A model generated the notes under the pieces. That model ran no database searches. It saw nothing but the letters and a program-made list of their open reading frames with translations, and was not told the DNA's origin. From Aminipila sp047974845 (GTDB taxonomy: Bacteria; Bacillota; Clostridia; Peptostreptococcales; Anaerovoracaceae): DNA of 64,000 nt. Shown here piece by piece: positions 35,889 through 44,995 of this stretch. Location of the stretch: contig JBKECQ010000015.1 in NCBI GenBank assembly GCA_047974845.1, forward strand, positions 5,849-69,848. The letters are read 5' to 3'. Made by a program: the position numbers and the translations under genes. Positions within the stretch are counted from its first letter, which is position 1. Every line of letters starts with the position of its first letter.

Positions 35889-36317
35889 TTACATAACTTC
35901 TATATTTAAGCTACTACGTCCTTCAGACAACCCTTTTAAGCTCACATGATAGTCAATATCAATTGTACCCTTACCGTCTTGTGTAATATTGTTCACCAGA
36001 TTGTTTGTAAGAACTTCCATTTCAATTGCACCAAAAGGTGTATCATAATAGCCCTCATATCTACAGCCTTTTTGAAATTCAATCACTGTATCAAGACCAA
36101 CTTTATCACTGAATCTTTTCATTCTGATAGTATCGCCCTTTAGCTTTAAGCTGGTTTTACAACCCGGCATACCGGAAACTTCGCTTTCCTCATAAACCAA
36201 ATACAAAGCTTCATTGCGTTCATACATTTTACCTTCAGTAATAAATTCTATTTGATCTTCGTCTGTTGAATCGGAAGTAATTTGCTTACCTACTATTTTT
36301 AGCATAATATCTTTCAT
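35889..36317 (-). CDS. DUF1934 family protein
   Basis: About 142 aa, recognised as DUF1934 (YwiB-like, calycin/lipocalin-like beta-barrel) by GKQITSDSTDEDQIEFITEG, YLVYEESEVSGMPGCKTSLK and the C-terminal IDIDYHVSLKG. The role of the family is not known; it often sits beside ddl or argS. The start is uncertain: ATG 36317 is proposed (overlapping ddl by 32 bases), ATG 36305 is an alternative, and neither has a strong ribosome site. Coupled translation with ddl is likely. Confidence 0.75.
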   Translation of the reverse strand: MKDIMLKIVGKQITSDSTDEDQIEFITEGKMYERNEALYLVYEESEVSGMPGCKTSLKLKGDTIRMKRFSDKVGLDTVIEFQKGCRYEGYYDTPFGAIEMEVLTNNLVNNITQDGKGTIDIDYHVSLKGLSEGRSSLNIEVM

Positions 36318-37341
36318 ATCCAAAATCCATAATCCTTTCAATTAACTGGGGATACGCAACACCAGCCTCTTCCCATAGCTTTGCAAACATGCTGAATTTC
36401 GTAAATCCCGGTATTGTATTTATTTCATTTATGTAAACTTTGTTTGTTGACTTTTCTAAAAAGAAATCTACTCTTGCAAATCCTGCACAGTCAAGTGCCA
36501 TATAAGCCTTTACAGCTATTTCCCTTATTTGTTCTTTTATATCATCTGAAATATTTGCCGGAACACATATCTTTGATTGCCCACCGTCAAAATATTTAGC
36601 CTTATAATCATAAAATTCTGCTGACGGTAATATTTCTCCTACCGTTGCCGCTTCCGGCTTCCAGTTTCCTATTACGCCTGTTTCCAGTTCCCTACAGTCC
36701 AAGCCTTCTTCTATAACTATTCTTCTATCATATTTAGAAGCTTCTAAAATTGCCTTATATAGGCTTTCCCTATCCTTTGCCTTGGAAATGCCAACACTTG
36801 ATCCCATATTTGCAGGTTTTACAAACATAGGGTAAGTCACGTTCTTTTCTACCTCTTCCGCTTCCAAAGCCATTAGATTTTCGTCACATTTTCCATCTCT
36901 GTCTTTAAAGTGTTCTGAGAAAACCAATGCGTGTTTACAAATTGGCAAACCAGCCTTAGCAAATATATCCTTGGCTATTGCCTTATCCATTGCCGCTGCT
37001 GATGCTAAAACCCCACAACCCGCATATGGAACGTCTAGCATTTCAAACAAGCCTTGAATAGTTCCATCTTCTCCATAGGGTCCGTGTAACACCGGAAATA
37101 CAAAATCCACTACATCTTTAATATTTCCCATATTAAAGTCTACTGCACTATGTTCCCATTGGCCGCTTTCAATATCCGCTACCGCCCCTTCAAATTGCTT
37201 CCATCTGCCTACTTTGGTTATACCAAAATAATATAACTCAAATTTGTTTTTGTCTATAGCATTTATTAAGGAAGCCGCGGACATTAAAGAGATTTCATGT
37301 TCACCGGACTTTCCACCAAAAATAACACCTATTTTTTTCAT
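36286..37341 (-). CDS. ddl: D-alanine--D-alanine ligase
   Basis: 351 aa, ATP-grasp fold. FGGKSGEHEISLMSAASL at the N-terminus, PVLHGPYGEDGTIQG (about 90-104), MFVKPANMGSSVGISKA (about 165), and FARVDFFL...YINEINTIPGFT (about 290-315) are all diagnostic. It makes the D-Ala-D-Ala dipeptide for peptidoglycan precursors. The residue after MFAKLWEEAGV region is typical of the D-Ala form, and no vanH/vanX-like genes lie near, so a D-Ala-D-Lac role is unlikely. ATG 37341 follows GGGAGG; the gene comes 20 bases after hslO. Confidence 0.95.
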   Translation of the reverse strand: MKKIGVIFGGKSGEHEISLMSAASLINAIDKNKFELYYFGITKVGRWKQFEGAVADIESGQWEHSAVDFNMGNIKDVVDFVFPVLHGPYGEDGTIQGLFEMLDVPYAGCGVLASAAAMDKAIAKDIFAKAGLPICKHALVFSEHFKDRDGKCDENLMALEAEEVEKNVTYPMFVKPANMGSSVGISKAKDRESLYKAILEASKYDRRIVIEEGLDCRELETGVIGNWKPEAATVGEILPSAEFYDYKAKYFDGGQSKICVPANISDDIKEQIREIAVKAYMALDCAGFARVDFFLEKSTNKVYINEINTIPGFTKFSMFAKLWEEAGVAYPQLIERIMDFGYERYYAKNSR

Positions 37342-37361
37342 ATTATGCCTCCCTCTGTGCA

Positions 37362-38276
37362 TTAAATTCTTGAGAGAAGTTCTGTCAGGTGTTCCTTGTC
37401 AAAAAAATACTTTTTTTCGCAGAATTGACAAACAAGTTCTGCCTGACCATCTTGTTCAATAATTTCATTTAAGTCTTTTTTTCCTATTGTCATTACTGCC
37501 TGCTCAAGACGCTCCTCATTACAATCACATTCCCATTTTATTTCTCTGAAGTCCAGAGGCTCCGGCTTGTATTCTTCCGGAATGTCTTTAAAGATGTCAT
37601 TCAACAATACCTCTAGAACACCCTCTTCTGTTTTTCCTACTGATTTAAGCATAGCCTCTTCAATAAGAGTAGTCAAAGGCTTCATTTTTCCAATTAGCTC
37701 TTCCAGTGCATCCACAGCCGCATCTTCAAATCCCGGTAGCATTTGAATAATCATTCCACCTGCACAAAGTACAGATAAATCCCTGTCAATTTTTACACCT
37801 AAAGCCACAGACGAATTCTGTTGCTCCGATATAAAAAAGTATGCTGTTAAATCATCCGCTATTTCTCCGGAAACAAGTGCAATACTGCCCATGTAAGGCT
37901 CCTTTAGACCTAAATCCTTGATAACCTTTATTTCACCGATACCCAAAGAGCCACCAACATCCAGTTTCCCTTCCTTAGTTAAAGGCAAATCAACATTGGG
38001 GTTTGCAATATAGCCCTTTACAGTGCCATTTGCGTTGGCAGTTGCTAAAATTTGTTTTGCAGGGCCATCACCTTTAAAGCTGACAGTCAGCTTGTCTCTT
38101 TGACCCTTCAACATAATCCCCATCAGTCCTGCCCCTGTAAGTACACGACCTAAGCCGGCTGTTGCCAAAGGTGTAGTTTCATGAATTTTTCTTGCCTCTT
38201 CTACCATATCCGTAGTAATGGTCAGATATACTCTATACATTTTACTTTTATCTATTGCAATTAATGCTTTTCCCAC
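37362..38276 (-). CDS. hslO: Redox-regulated chaperone Hsp33
   Basis: 304 aa, full length. N-terminal ATTPLATAGLGRVLTGAGLMG segment (about 34-55), GNLxLP-equivalent central core, and the C-terminal zinc motif CDC (about 247-249) with CQFC (about 281-284), whose four cysteines bind Zn in the reduced state and form disulfides on oxidation to activate the chaperone. It starts with GTG behind AAGGAG. A TATAAT about 60 bases upstream (near 38335) may be its -10 box. In one unit with ddl and DUF1934. Confidence 0.95.
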   Translation of the reverse strand: MGKALIAIDKSKMYRVYLTITTDMVEEARKIHETTPLATAGLGRVLTGAGLMGIMLKGQRDKLTVSFKGDGPAKQILATANANGTVKGYIANPNVDLPLTKEGKLDVGGSLGIGEIKVIKDLGLKEPYMGSIALVSGEIADDLTAYFFISEQQNSSVALGVKIDRDLSVLCAGGMIIQMLPGFEDAAVDALEELIGKMKPLTTLIEEAMLKSVGKTEEGVLEVLLNDIFKDIPEEYKPEPLDFREIKWECDCNEERLEQAVMTIGKKDLNEIIEQDGQAELVCQFCEKKYFFDKEHLTELLSRI

Positions 38277-38397
38277 TATATTTTCTCCTTTTTGTTTTTA
38301 AAACTTATTTTCCATGTAAGGACACGGCAAATATTATAATGCCACCTTTTTTATAAATTTAAACTAAAACATCAAATCGTTTATTTGCGATTAATTA

Positions 38398-40209
38398 TTA
38401 TTCTGTCTTTATAAAGGTTTTTAACTCTTCCTCTAACTTTTCTATAATATCATCTGCATCCTTTGCAGTGTTTCCCTTTGCTGATAAGTAAATCTTTATT
38501 TTAGGCTCTGTTCCTGAAGGTCTTACAATAAATGAGCTTCCACCTTCCAAAATAATTTCCACCACATCTGATTTTGGCAGATTCCTTATGCCTTTTTCAT
38601 AATCGTTTATCTGGATTATTTTTTTGCCGCAAATGCTATCAGGAAGGCTATCTCTAAAGCTTTTCATTAAATCAGACATAATTTGCATTCCCTTAACTCC
38701 CTCAAAAGTAAAGTCTAAGAGTTTTTCTTTAAAGTATCCAAATTCTTCATATAGCTGGTGTAACCGCTCTATTAAAGTCATGCCTTTTTCCTTATAGTAT
38801 GATGCCATTTCACAAATAAGCATGGCTCCGTTTACAGCATCTTTATCTCTTACATAGCTGCCTGACAAGTAACCATAGCTCTCTTCAAATCCAAATAAAA
38901 ACTCGTGTTCCCTTCCTTCATTTTCAAGGAATCCTATTTGTTCTCCGATAAACTTAAACCCTGTTAATGTAGCTATAAACCTTATATCATGCTTTAAAGC
39001 CATCGCCTCTGCCATCTTAGTGGAAACAATAGTAGTTATAATGCAAGGGTTTCTTTTTATATCTGTTTTTACCTTTGTTTTAATCATGAAGTCAAGAAGC
39101 AATACTCCCACTTCATTGCCTGTTAAGAGCATATAATTAGACTTATCGTCCCCGCCGTATTCTTCTGCGGAATACACTGCAATACCAATCCTATCGCAGT
39201 CAGGATCAGTAGCTAATAGTAAGTCCGGGATATCTTCTTTACTGCCTTTGGCAATGGCCTCTTTTGCTAATTTATCGCACTTTTGTAGTCCAAGCTGAAG
39301 TGCTTCCCTTTTTTCAGGATTCGGATAAGGGCAAGTAGGAAAGTTTCCATCGGGAAGTTCTTGCTCCTCTACTATATTTATCTTCCTAACACCAATTTTA
39401 TCTAAAATAGCTCTTACGCATTTATTTCCCGCACCGTTTAGGGGGGTATAAACAACAGTAAGGTTATTAGCTAAAACCCCTGTGCTTTCAGAAAAAACTG
39501 CATTAATGTATGAATCTACATCACCTTTATTTATAATATTGAGGCTACCCTGCCCCCCTGTATTTTTTATATCATTAAAAATATCTAGGTTTTGGATATA
39601 AGAAAAGATTTTCTGCGCCGCCTCCAATGTAACTTGGCACCCAGAGTTATCATAAACCTTATAACCATTGTATTTTGCGGGATTATGACTTGCTGTAATC
39701 ATTATGCCCATGGCACAATTAAAATGTCTCACCGCGTATGAAAGAGCCGGCGTAGGCATAAGCTCATCAAATAAATACACATCAATATCATTTGCAAGTA
39801 ATACTTCCGCGGCTGTTTTTGCAAAAACTCGGGAATTTATTCTGCTATCATAGGCTATAGCCACCGACGGCCTTTTTTGAACCGCCCAATTTTTTAGTGG
39901 TGAGTCTATTAAATATTGTCCTGCATTAATATATTCTGCTATGCCCTGTGTTGCTTTTGACACAGTGTATATATTCATTCTATTTGTACCTACACCTAGG
40001 ATTCCCCTAAGTCCACCGGTACCGAATTCCACATCTTTATAAAATCTTTCATAGATTTCTTCATCTGCATTTTTCGCATTCATGCATTCATGAAGTTCAT
40101 CAATAAGTTGCTGGTTTATTTTTTTAACTATTTCATGGTTTTCACCTTTAACTTCTTTTTTTAGTTCCTTATTTAAAAATAAACTCCAAGCTTCAAACCT
40201 CTGTTTCAT
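38398..40209 (-). CDS. Phosphoglucomutase/phosphomannomutase (alpha-D-phosphohexomutase)
   Basis: 603 aa, the long PgcA-type form found in Firmicutes. Catalytic serine loop MITASHNPAKYNGYKVY (about 145), metal loop DPDCDRIG (about 312), sugar-binding GFEESYGYL (about 420) and phosphate-binding RPSGTEPKIKIY (about 575). It interconverts hexose 1- and 6-phosphates and so feeds nucleotide sugars for wall polymers and the surface glycan. It stands alone and is divergent from htrA. Glucose versus mannose preference cannot be decided. Confidence 0.92.
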   Translation of the reverse strand: MKQRFEAWSLFLNKELKKEVKGENHEIVKKINQQLIDELHECMNAKNADEEIYERFYKDVEFGTGGLRGILGVGTNRMNIYTVSKATQGIAEYINAGQYLIDSPLKNWAVQKRPSVAIAYDSRINSRVFAKTAAEVLLANDIDVYLFDELMPTPALSYAVRHFNCAMGIMITASHNPAKYNGYKVYDNSGCQVTLEAAQKIFSYIQNLDIFNDIKNTGGQGSLNIINKGDVDSYINAVFSESTGVLANNLTVVYTPLNGAGNKCVRAILDKIGVRKINIVEEQELPDGNFPTCPYPNPEKREALQLGLQKCDKLAKEAIAKGSKEDIPDLLLATDPDCDRIGIAVYSAEEYGGDDKSNYMLLTGNEVGVLLLDFMIKTKVKTDIKRNPCIITTIVSTKMAEAMALKHDIRFIATLTGFKFIGEQIGFLENEGREHEFLFGFEESYGYLSGSYVRDKDAVNGAMLICEMASYYKEKGMTLIERLHQLYEEFGYFKEKLLDFTFEGVKGMQIMSDLMKSFRDSLPDSICGKKIIQINDYEKGIRNLPKSDVVEIILEGGSSFIVRPSGTEPKIKIYLSAKGNTAKDADDIIEKLEEELKTFIKTE

Positions 40210-40400
40210 CCTAGACTTCTCCTATTTTATACAGTAAACATTGCTCGTTTTATGCAATTTTACACTATTAACAATATATTTTACCACATAAACATATTTT
40301 TTTCACAAAAAAATCACATTTGGTGGTTATTATATGACTATAGAAACGATAAACGGGTTTTAAACCGATAAATCACATATAAAGGAGGGGATTTTATTAT

Positions 40401-41693
40401 ATGAATAATTTTAATAATTATGGGACTGGTGAATCAAATAATAATCACCCTATTCAAGATGTAAACTTTGTTATACTAGAAGATACAACTGAATCGGATA
40501 AATCAAAGTTTGAGGAATCACATACCGGTAAGGTGCGAAAAAAGAAAAAACGAAAATGGTCATTTAAGCCATCTAGGAATATTGGTATTGCACTTACAGT
40601 AGTTTTGTGTATTGTAACATCCACAGCTTTTGGTTTTGGAGGTGCTATGCTTGCAAATAACCTAGAACCAAACAGTAACCACTTTGGTATACGTAATAAC
40701 TCAAGCGATGAGTTAAAGCTTTCAACTACGGGAACGACCTTAGAAAAGGCAACGGGTGGAGATTTGACAATTAAAGAAATTGTAGCTCTCAATGCAAATT
40801 CTGTAGTAGAAATAAAAACAGAATCGGTAACTACTGATTCTTGGATGATGCAATATGTAACTCAGGGTGCCGGTAGTGGCGTAATCATATCCTCAGATGG
40901 ATATATTGTCACCAATAACCACGTAATTGAGGGCTCAAATAAGATTTCCGTTACTCTAAAAAACGGAAAGTCATATGAAGCAAAGCTTACAGGGCGAGAC
41001 GATGAAACCGATTTAGCTGTCATAAAGATTAACGCAACAGGGCTTACCCCGGTTGTATACGGTAACAGTAATTCCTTAGAAGTCGGCGATTTAGCTGTGG
41101 TTATAGGTAATCCTTTAGGAAGTCTTGGAGGTACGGTAACTGCCGGTATTATCAGCGCTCTTGACCGTTCCATAACCATTGAAGGAAAGCCAATGACTTT
41201 ACTTCAAACGGATGCTTCTATTAATCCGGGTAACTCCGGAGGAGGTCTTTTCAACCAAAACGGAGAGCTTGTCGGTGTTGTAGTTGCAAAATCTGCCGGT
41301 TCTGATGTAGAAGGACTGGGTTTCGCAATACCGGTTAACAAGGTAAAAGATATTGTTCAGGAACTTGCCGATTACGGATATGTACGCGGCAGAATAGATA
41401 CAGGGCTAACATTTGTTGACCTAACTTCAATGAAGAACGCTATATTCTATGGAGTCAGAAATCTTGGTATTTACATTAAAAGTGTAGATACAGACCTTGC
41501 CAAGAGTTCTGGTTTGCAAAGTGGTGATATGATTTATTACATCGGTGAAACCCGAATTACCACTGCCTCTGAATTGACAAGTTCCTTTGATGATTACAAA
41601 GTCGGTGATACCGTTGATATAACAGTTGTTAGAGACAATGAAATGAAACAACTTAAGCTTGTTCTCGGAGAGAAAACAACCTCTGAGCAATAA
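40401..41693 (+). CDS. HtrA/DegP-type membrane-anchored serine protease
   Basis: 430 aa. A lysine-rich cytoplasmic N-terminus (1-55) and one membrane segment (about 56-80) are followed by a trypsin-like S1C domain with His in TNNHVIEG (about 170), Asp in DDETDLAVIKI (about 202) and Ser in NPGNSGGGLF (about 280). One PDZ domain (about 330-425) closes the protein. It should degrade misfolded proteins at the outer membrane face. AAAGGAGGGG precedes the ATG. The upstream region has CGATAAA repeated around the near-palindrome CGGGTTTTAAACCG (about 40347-40372), a possible regulatory site. Confidence 0.92.
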   Translation: MNNFNNYGTGESNNNHPIQDVNFVILEDTTESDKSKFEESHTGKVRKKKKRKWSFKPSRNIGIALTVVLCIVTSTAFGFGGAMLANNLEPNSNHFGIRNNSSDELKLSTTGTTLEKATGGDLTIKEIVALNANSVVEIKTESVTTDSWMMQYVTQGAGSGVIISSDGYIVTNNHVIEGSNKISVTLKNGKSYEAKLTGRDDETDLAVIKINATGLTPVVYGNSNSLEVGDLAVVIGNPLGSLGGTVTAGIISALDRSITIEGKPMTLLQTDASINPGNSGGGLFNQNGELVGVVVAKSAGSDVEGLGFAIPVNKVKDIVQELADYGYVRGRIDTGLTFVDLTSMKNAIFYGVRNLGIYIKSVDTDLAKSSGLQSGDMIYYIGETRITTASELTSSFDDYKVGDTVDITVVRDNEMKQLKLVLGEKTTSEQ

Positions 41694-41706
41694 ATTTTTA
41701 ACAGCC

Positions 41707-41748
41707 AAAAAGCAGAGCATTTTGCGGTTTTCGCAAAAGCTCTGCTTT
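41707..41748. terminator. Bidirectional terminator between htrA and spoIIR
   Basis: AAAAGCAGAGC-A-TTTTGCG pairs with CGCAAAA-GCTCTGCTTT around a short loop: an 18-bp stem, with T-rich sequence on the plus side. Confidence 0.9.
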
Positions 41749-41752
41749 CTGA

Positions 41753-42526
41753 CTATTTTTGTAACAATTCTAAAGTTTTGAATTTAAGCTTGATTGCTGT
41801 TTGTGTTGATACGTCTTCCTTATTGTTTTGGCGAAGTATCATCAATTCATCGGTCATTCCAATGGCCGCATAAGTGGCAGGAGTAAATGGCTCCGGCTTA
41901 TTAGGATTATCTGAACCATCTATTAAGCAAAGGGGCGGAAATAAAACACACCACCAATTGTTACCTTCTCCCGCACCTATTGTTATATTAAGCGCTTCAT
42001 AGTTTCCTGCAGGGAAGGTCATATCTCCATAAGTTTTTTCGGGAATCCATCTCACTCCCAGTTCCGCTGTAACCCCATATTTATAACCGTTTTCTTTTAT
42101 AATATTTTCCGCGATTTCCTCAATTAAGTCCAAATTATCTTTTAAGTATTCTCTGGACTCATCAACATTCAGAGAGACCTGTGCTGTAGCCTCGTCATAT
42201 AGTCCTGCCATAGTATTTATACTGTCGCCCTCTTCACTTTCAGTTGTCTCTTCAGATTTAATATTTTGCTCTTGAGGCTCTACAGAATCGTACTTTTGCA
42301 TGGTTTCTTTGATAAGCTTTTGATTTACAGCTTCTAGTACACCATCCCTAACTTTAAGTTTAAGCTCTTGATCCTGCGGTGAATTACTATTGGCTAATAC
42401 ATGAAATCTTATAATTCCCGGTGCCGTATTCGCCGTATTATTTTTCTGTATATAAAATCCCGTATATAAAAGCATACAAATCAGTATAAATAGCATTATT
42501 TGCATCTGTCGCCTATCAAATCTCAT
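41753..42526 (-). CDS. spoIIR: Stage II sporulation protein R
   Basis: 257 aa. One N-terminal membrane/signal segment (about 9-24), then IIRFHVLANSNSPQDQELKLKVRD (split here as RFHVLANS, QDQELKLKVRD), the SpoIIR hallmark, and the C-terminal NITIGAGEGNNWWCVLFPPLC. SpoIIR is made in the forespore under sigma-F and acts across the septum on SpoIIGA to trigger pro-sigma-E processing. An acidic insert (about 100-125) varies among species. ATG 42526 follows GGGAGGGG; a start 17 codons earlier has no such site. Presence implies a working sporulation programme. Confidence 0.93.
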   Translation of the reverse strand: MRFDRRQMQIMLFILICMLLYTGFYIQKNNTANTAPGIIRFHVLANSNSPQDQELKLKVRDGVLEAVNQKLIKETMQKYDSVEPQEQNIKSEETTESEEGDSINTMAGLYDEATAQVSLNVDESREYLKDNLDLIEEIAENIIKENGYKYGVTAELGVRWIPEKTYGDMTFPAGNYEALNITIGAGEGNNWWCVLFPPLCLIDGSDNPNKPEPFTPATYAAIGMTDELMILRQNNKEDVSTQTAIKLKFKTLELLQK

Positions 42527-42563
42527 AAAACCCCTCCCTGTGTGGTTATCGTTCTTATTCCCG

Positions 42564-42591
42564 ATTATTACCAACAAGAGGCTTTTTATTC
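42564..42591 (-). promoter_or_regulatory. Candidate sigma-F/sigma-G type promoter of spoIIR
   Basis: Minus strand GAATA (42591-42587), 14 bases, GGTAATAAT (42572-42564). The -10 element fits the GGnnAnAnT pattern of forespore sigma factors. spoIIR is sigma-F dependent in B. subtilis. Confidence 0.45.
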
Positions 42592-42620
42592 ACATTTTCA
42601 AAATTTTCACCATATCCCCT

Positions 42621-44774
42621 TTATTTTACGATTAAAAGTTTCATGCCTGGTTTTAATGGCTGTTCTTCTGCCAGTTCATTAATTTCAGTTATCATATCTG
42701 TTGTTGTTCTGTATTTTTTTGCAATATCCCATAGAGTATCCCCTGCCTTAGTAATATAAACTACCATTCCAGGTTTTGCTCCTTGTTCTTCCTTGGATTC
42801 CACAAAACAAACATTTTGTATTACCTGATATTTGTCTTGCCCATATACGGATGAAGAAATAAATAGGTTTGCATTTACTTCGATTTGCTTTGTATTTATT
42901 CTATCAAACCACAATTCCTTTATTGCGATTTCACTGTTTGCCTTTGTATCTCCTCTACCCATAGGAATTTCCATTGAGCCTCTAAAATTAATATCCTTGT
43001 TCAGAGTAAAGGCCGGCTTCTTCTCATCTTCCGGTAAGCATAGTAAAGTAATATCAACTACGCCTTCAACTATATTTTTATTTTGTTCTAAGAAGCTCTG
43101 GCTATTTTTTATAGTACCGAAAATATAAATTACTTTTTTAACTTCACCATACTTTTCAGGAACATTTATTATTTCTCTTACTGCTGCCTCTGTTACACCA
43201 CTTCCTCCTAAAGACATGGCTTCCAGTTCTACCTTGTCACATACAATGTCTTTTGTCCTATGGTAAATATCTGTTACGATTTCTCTTTCAAGGTTCTTAT
43301 ATATCTCTATTGAGGTTTCTACATCTCCTTGAATTGAGAATGCATTTTCCATAGGCTCTTCTTCAGTGGGAGACTTAATTTTTACATTTAAGTTATTATA
43401 GTTAAATGCTATCTTGCTTCCCTCCGCTGGGTTTGACAACGGAATAAACTGTGTAAATTCTGTCTTGCCTTGGAATAGCTGAGGTACTAATTTTGTGATG
43501 TCATCTGCATCTTCATCTGCTCTTTCACCCTCAACCTGAGAACCCAAATATAGCACATTGCAGTAAATGGTAGCATTGATTACAGCTTTATCCTCTGTAA
43601 TCTGCTTATGATTTTCAACAATGTCAATATCGTATTTTAATATACGTTCCGGCTTTGGTTGCGTGTCTTTTAGAGGAAGGACTTCATCTATTTCAATAGT
43701 ATCAGTTTTTCGTTCTGATACATGAGTCATCTGAATTTTTTCCTTTAACAGTTGTAATTTTTCACCTTTTATTCCTTGGAAAACCTGCATTTCAACGTTT
43801 GCATATTCACGCATTGCAAGTCTTACCGTAAGTTTTGCCCTAAATTTTCTCTCATTTATAACTGTATAATCTATACTTTCGATATAAGGCTTAATCACTA
43901 ATCTTGACTGAGGTCCAACATCAACGCTCCAGTCAGTTTTGAAAGGAAGTCTAGATTGTATGTTAATAATGTGATGTTCACCCTCATAGTTTTCCGGAAT
44001 ATATAAAGTATGTAAATCTATTTCCCCATTTACCTTTACTAAATCCTGACCAGGCTGTGTAATTCTAATCTCAGAATCGGAAAGCCTTGCTTTTCCAGTC
44101 ATAGAAAGAATGGATGCCAAGTCTTCTTTAGTGTCCGGCACTAAAATGTCCTCTTCCACGTAAACCTTTATTTCAGGCTTTTCTCTGATATCTGTCATCT
44201 TTAATTCATTTGTCATTAAAGTTCCCGGTGCCGGAACAATAAGTGCCACATCCCCATTTACCGGAGAAACAGTTGGCACTACGGTTTTCGAGTTCCCCGC
44301 TTCAAATGTGGCGGAGGCTTCTTCTGCATCTACTTCCACTACCGGTTCACTTTCCTCTGAATCCATTTCAAAATATAATTCTTCTTCATTGTGTGCAATA
44401 GTTTCAACGACTTCTTCTTTTTCTTCAACAACTTGTGCTTCGCTAGGAACCTCTTCTGCCACAAAGTCTGGCGTCTTAAGTGATTCTTCATACACAGACT
44501 CCTGTTCTTCTTCACTTTCCTTTCCAGAAAAACCTTGCAATGGCGGAAATTCATTAAATTCTCTATCTTCAGTTTCCACTTGGTCAAATTCTTCTTTTGC
44601 CTCTACATCTAGTCCTTTACTTTCTTGTAGTGGGTCAAACCCGTCATCATTTTTGGTATCCTGTGCATAAAAATTTAGTAGACGATCATATGGTGATGGA
44701 TCAAACTGATCCTCAGCATCCGGATCTCTTGCAGGCTGAAGTGCAAAATCAGGTATATCCTTATCATAGGTCAT
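42621..44774 (-). CDS. DUF3794/LysM spore-coat morphogenetic protein, SipL-like
   Basis: 717 aa, no signal peptide. Residues 1-190 are highly acidic and low in complexity (E, D, V, P). The middle (about 240-640) holds SPOCS/DUF3794 repeats (LHTLYIPENYEGEHHIINIQ; QFIPLSNPAEG; LLCLPEDEKKPAF). The end (672-717) is a LysM domain (ITKAGDTLWDIAKKYRTTTD). C. difficile SipL has DUF3794 plus LysM, binds SpoIVA and is needed for coat localisation. Adjacent spoIIR supports a spore role. The long acidic N-terminus is an extra feature compared with SipL. AGGGGGATA precedes the ATG. Confidence 0.85.
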   Translation of the reverse strand: MTYDKDIPDFALQPARDPDAEDQFDPSPYDRLLNFYAQDTKNDDGFDPLQESKGLDVEAKEEFDQVETEDREFNEFPPLQGFSGKESEEEQESVYEESLKTPDFVAEEVPSEAQVVEEKEEVVETIAHNEEELYFEMDSEESEPVVEVDAEEASATFEAGNSKTVVPTVSPVNGDVALIVPAPGTLMTNELKMTDIREKPEIKVYVEEDILVPDTKEDLASILSMTGKARLSDSEIRITQPGQDLVKVNGEIDLHTLYIPENYEGEHHIINIQSRLPFKTDWSVDVGPQSRLVIKPYIESIDYTVINERKFRAKLTVRLAMREYANVEMQVFQGIKGEKLQLLKEKIQMTHVSERKTDTIEIDEVLPLKDTQPKPERILKYDIDIVENHKQITEDKAVINATIYCNVLYLGSQVEGERADEDADDITKLVPQLFQGKTEFTQFIPLSNPAEGSKIAFNYNNLNVKIKSPTEEEPMENAFSIQGDVETSIEIYKNLEREIVTDIYHRTKDIVCDKVELEAMSLGGSGVTEAAVREIINVPEKYGEVKKVIYIFGTIKNSQSFLEQNKNIVEGVVDITLLCLPEDEKKPAFTLNKDINFRGSMEIPMGRGDTKANSEIAIKELWFDRINTKQIEVNANLFISSSVYGQDKYQVIQNVCFVESKEEQGAKPGMVVYITKAGDTLWDIAKKYRTTTDMITEINELAEEQPLKPGMKLLIVK

Positions 44775-44934
44775 GATATTATCCCCCTTATACGTTATAT
44801 TTTAAAGATCTGTTCTACGGCATTGTCCGCCTTAAATACATTAAACTCAATATATTTTATTCGCAGGGGTTAATTTGTATTACTACTTGTTTGATTTTAT
44901 AAAAAAGTGTATACTAATGTTTGCGTATTTAGAT

Positions 44935-44963
44935 TTGTAATTAATATTATTCTAATTTATTAT
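44935..44963 (+). promoter_or_regulatory. Promoter of the GGDEF gene
   Basis: TTGTAA (44935-44940), 17-base spacer, TATTAT (44958-44963); start near 44970, about 25 bases before the ATG. It lies in the 220-base divergent gap with the sipL-like gene, in which no gene is seen. Confidence 0.55.
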
Positions 44964-44995
44964 AAATATTTTTATTATTATATTGGGGAAAAATA

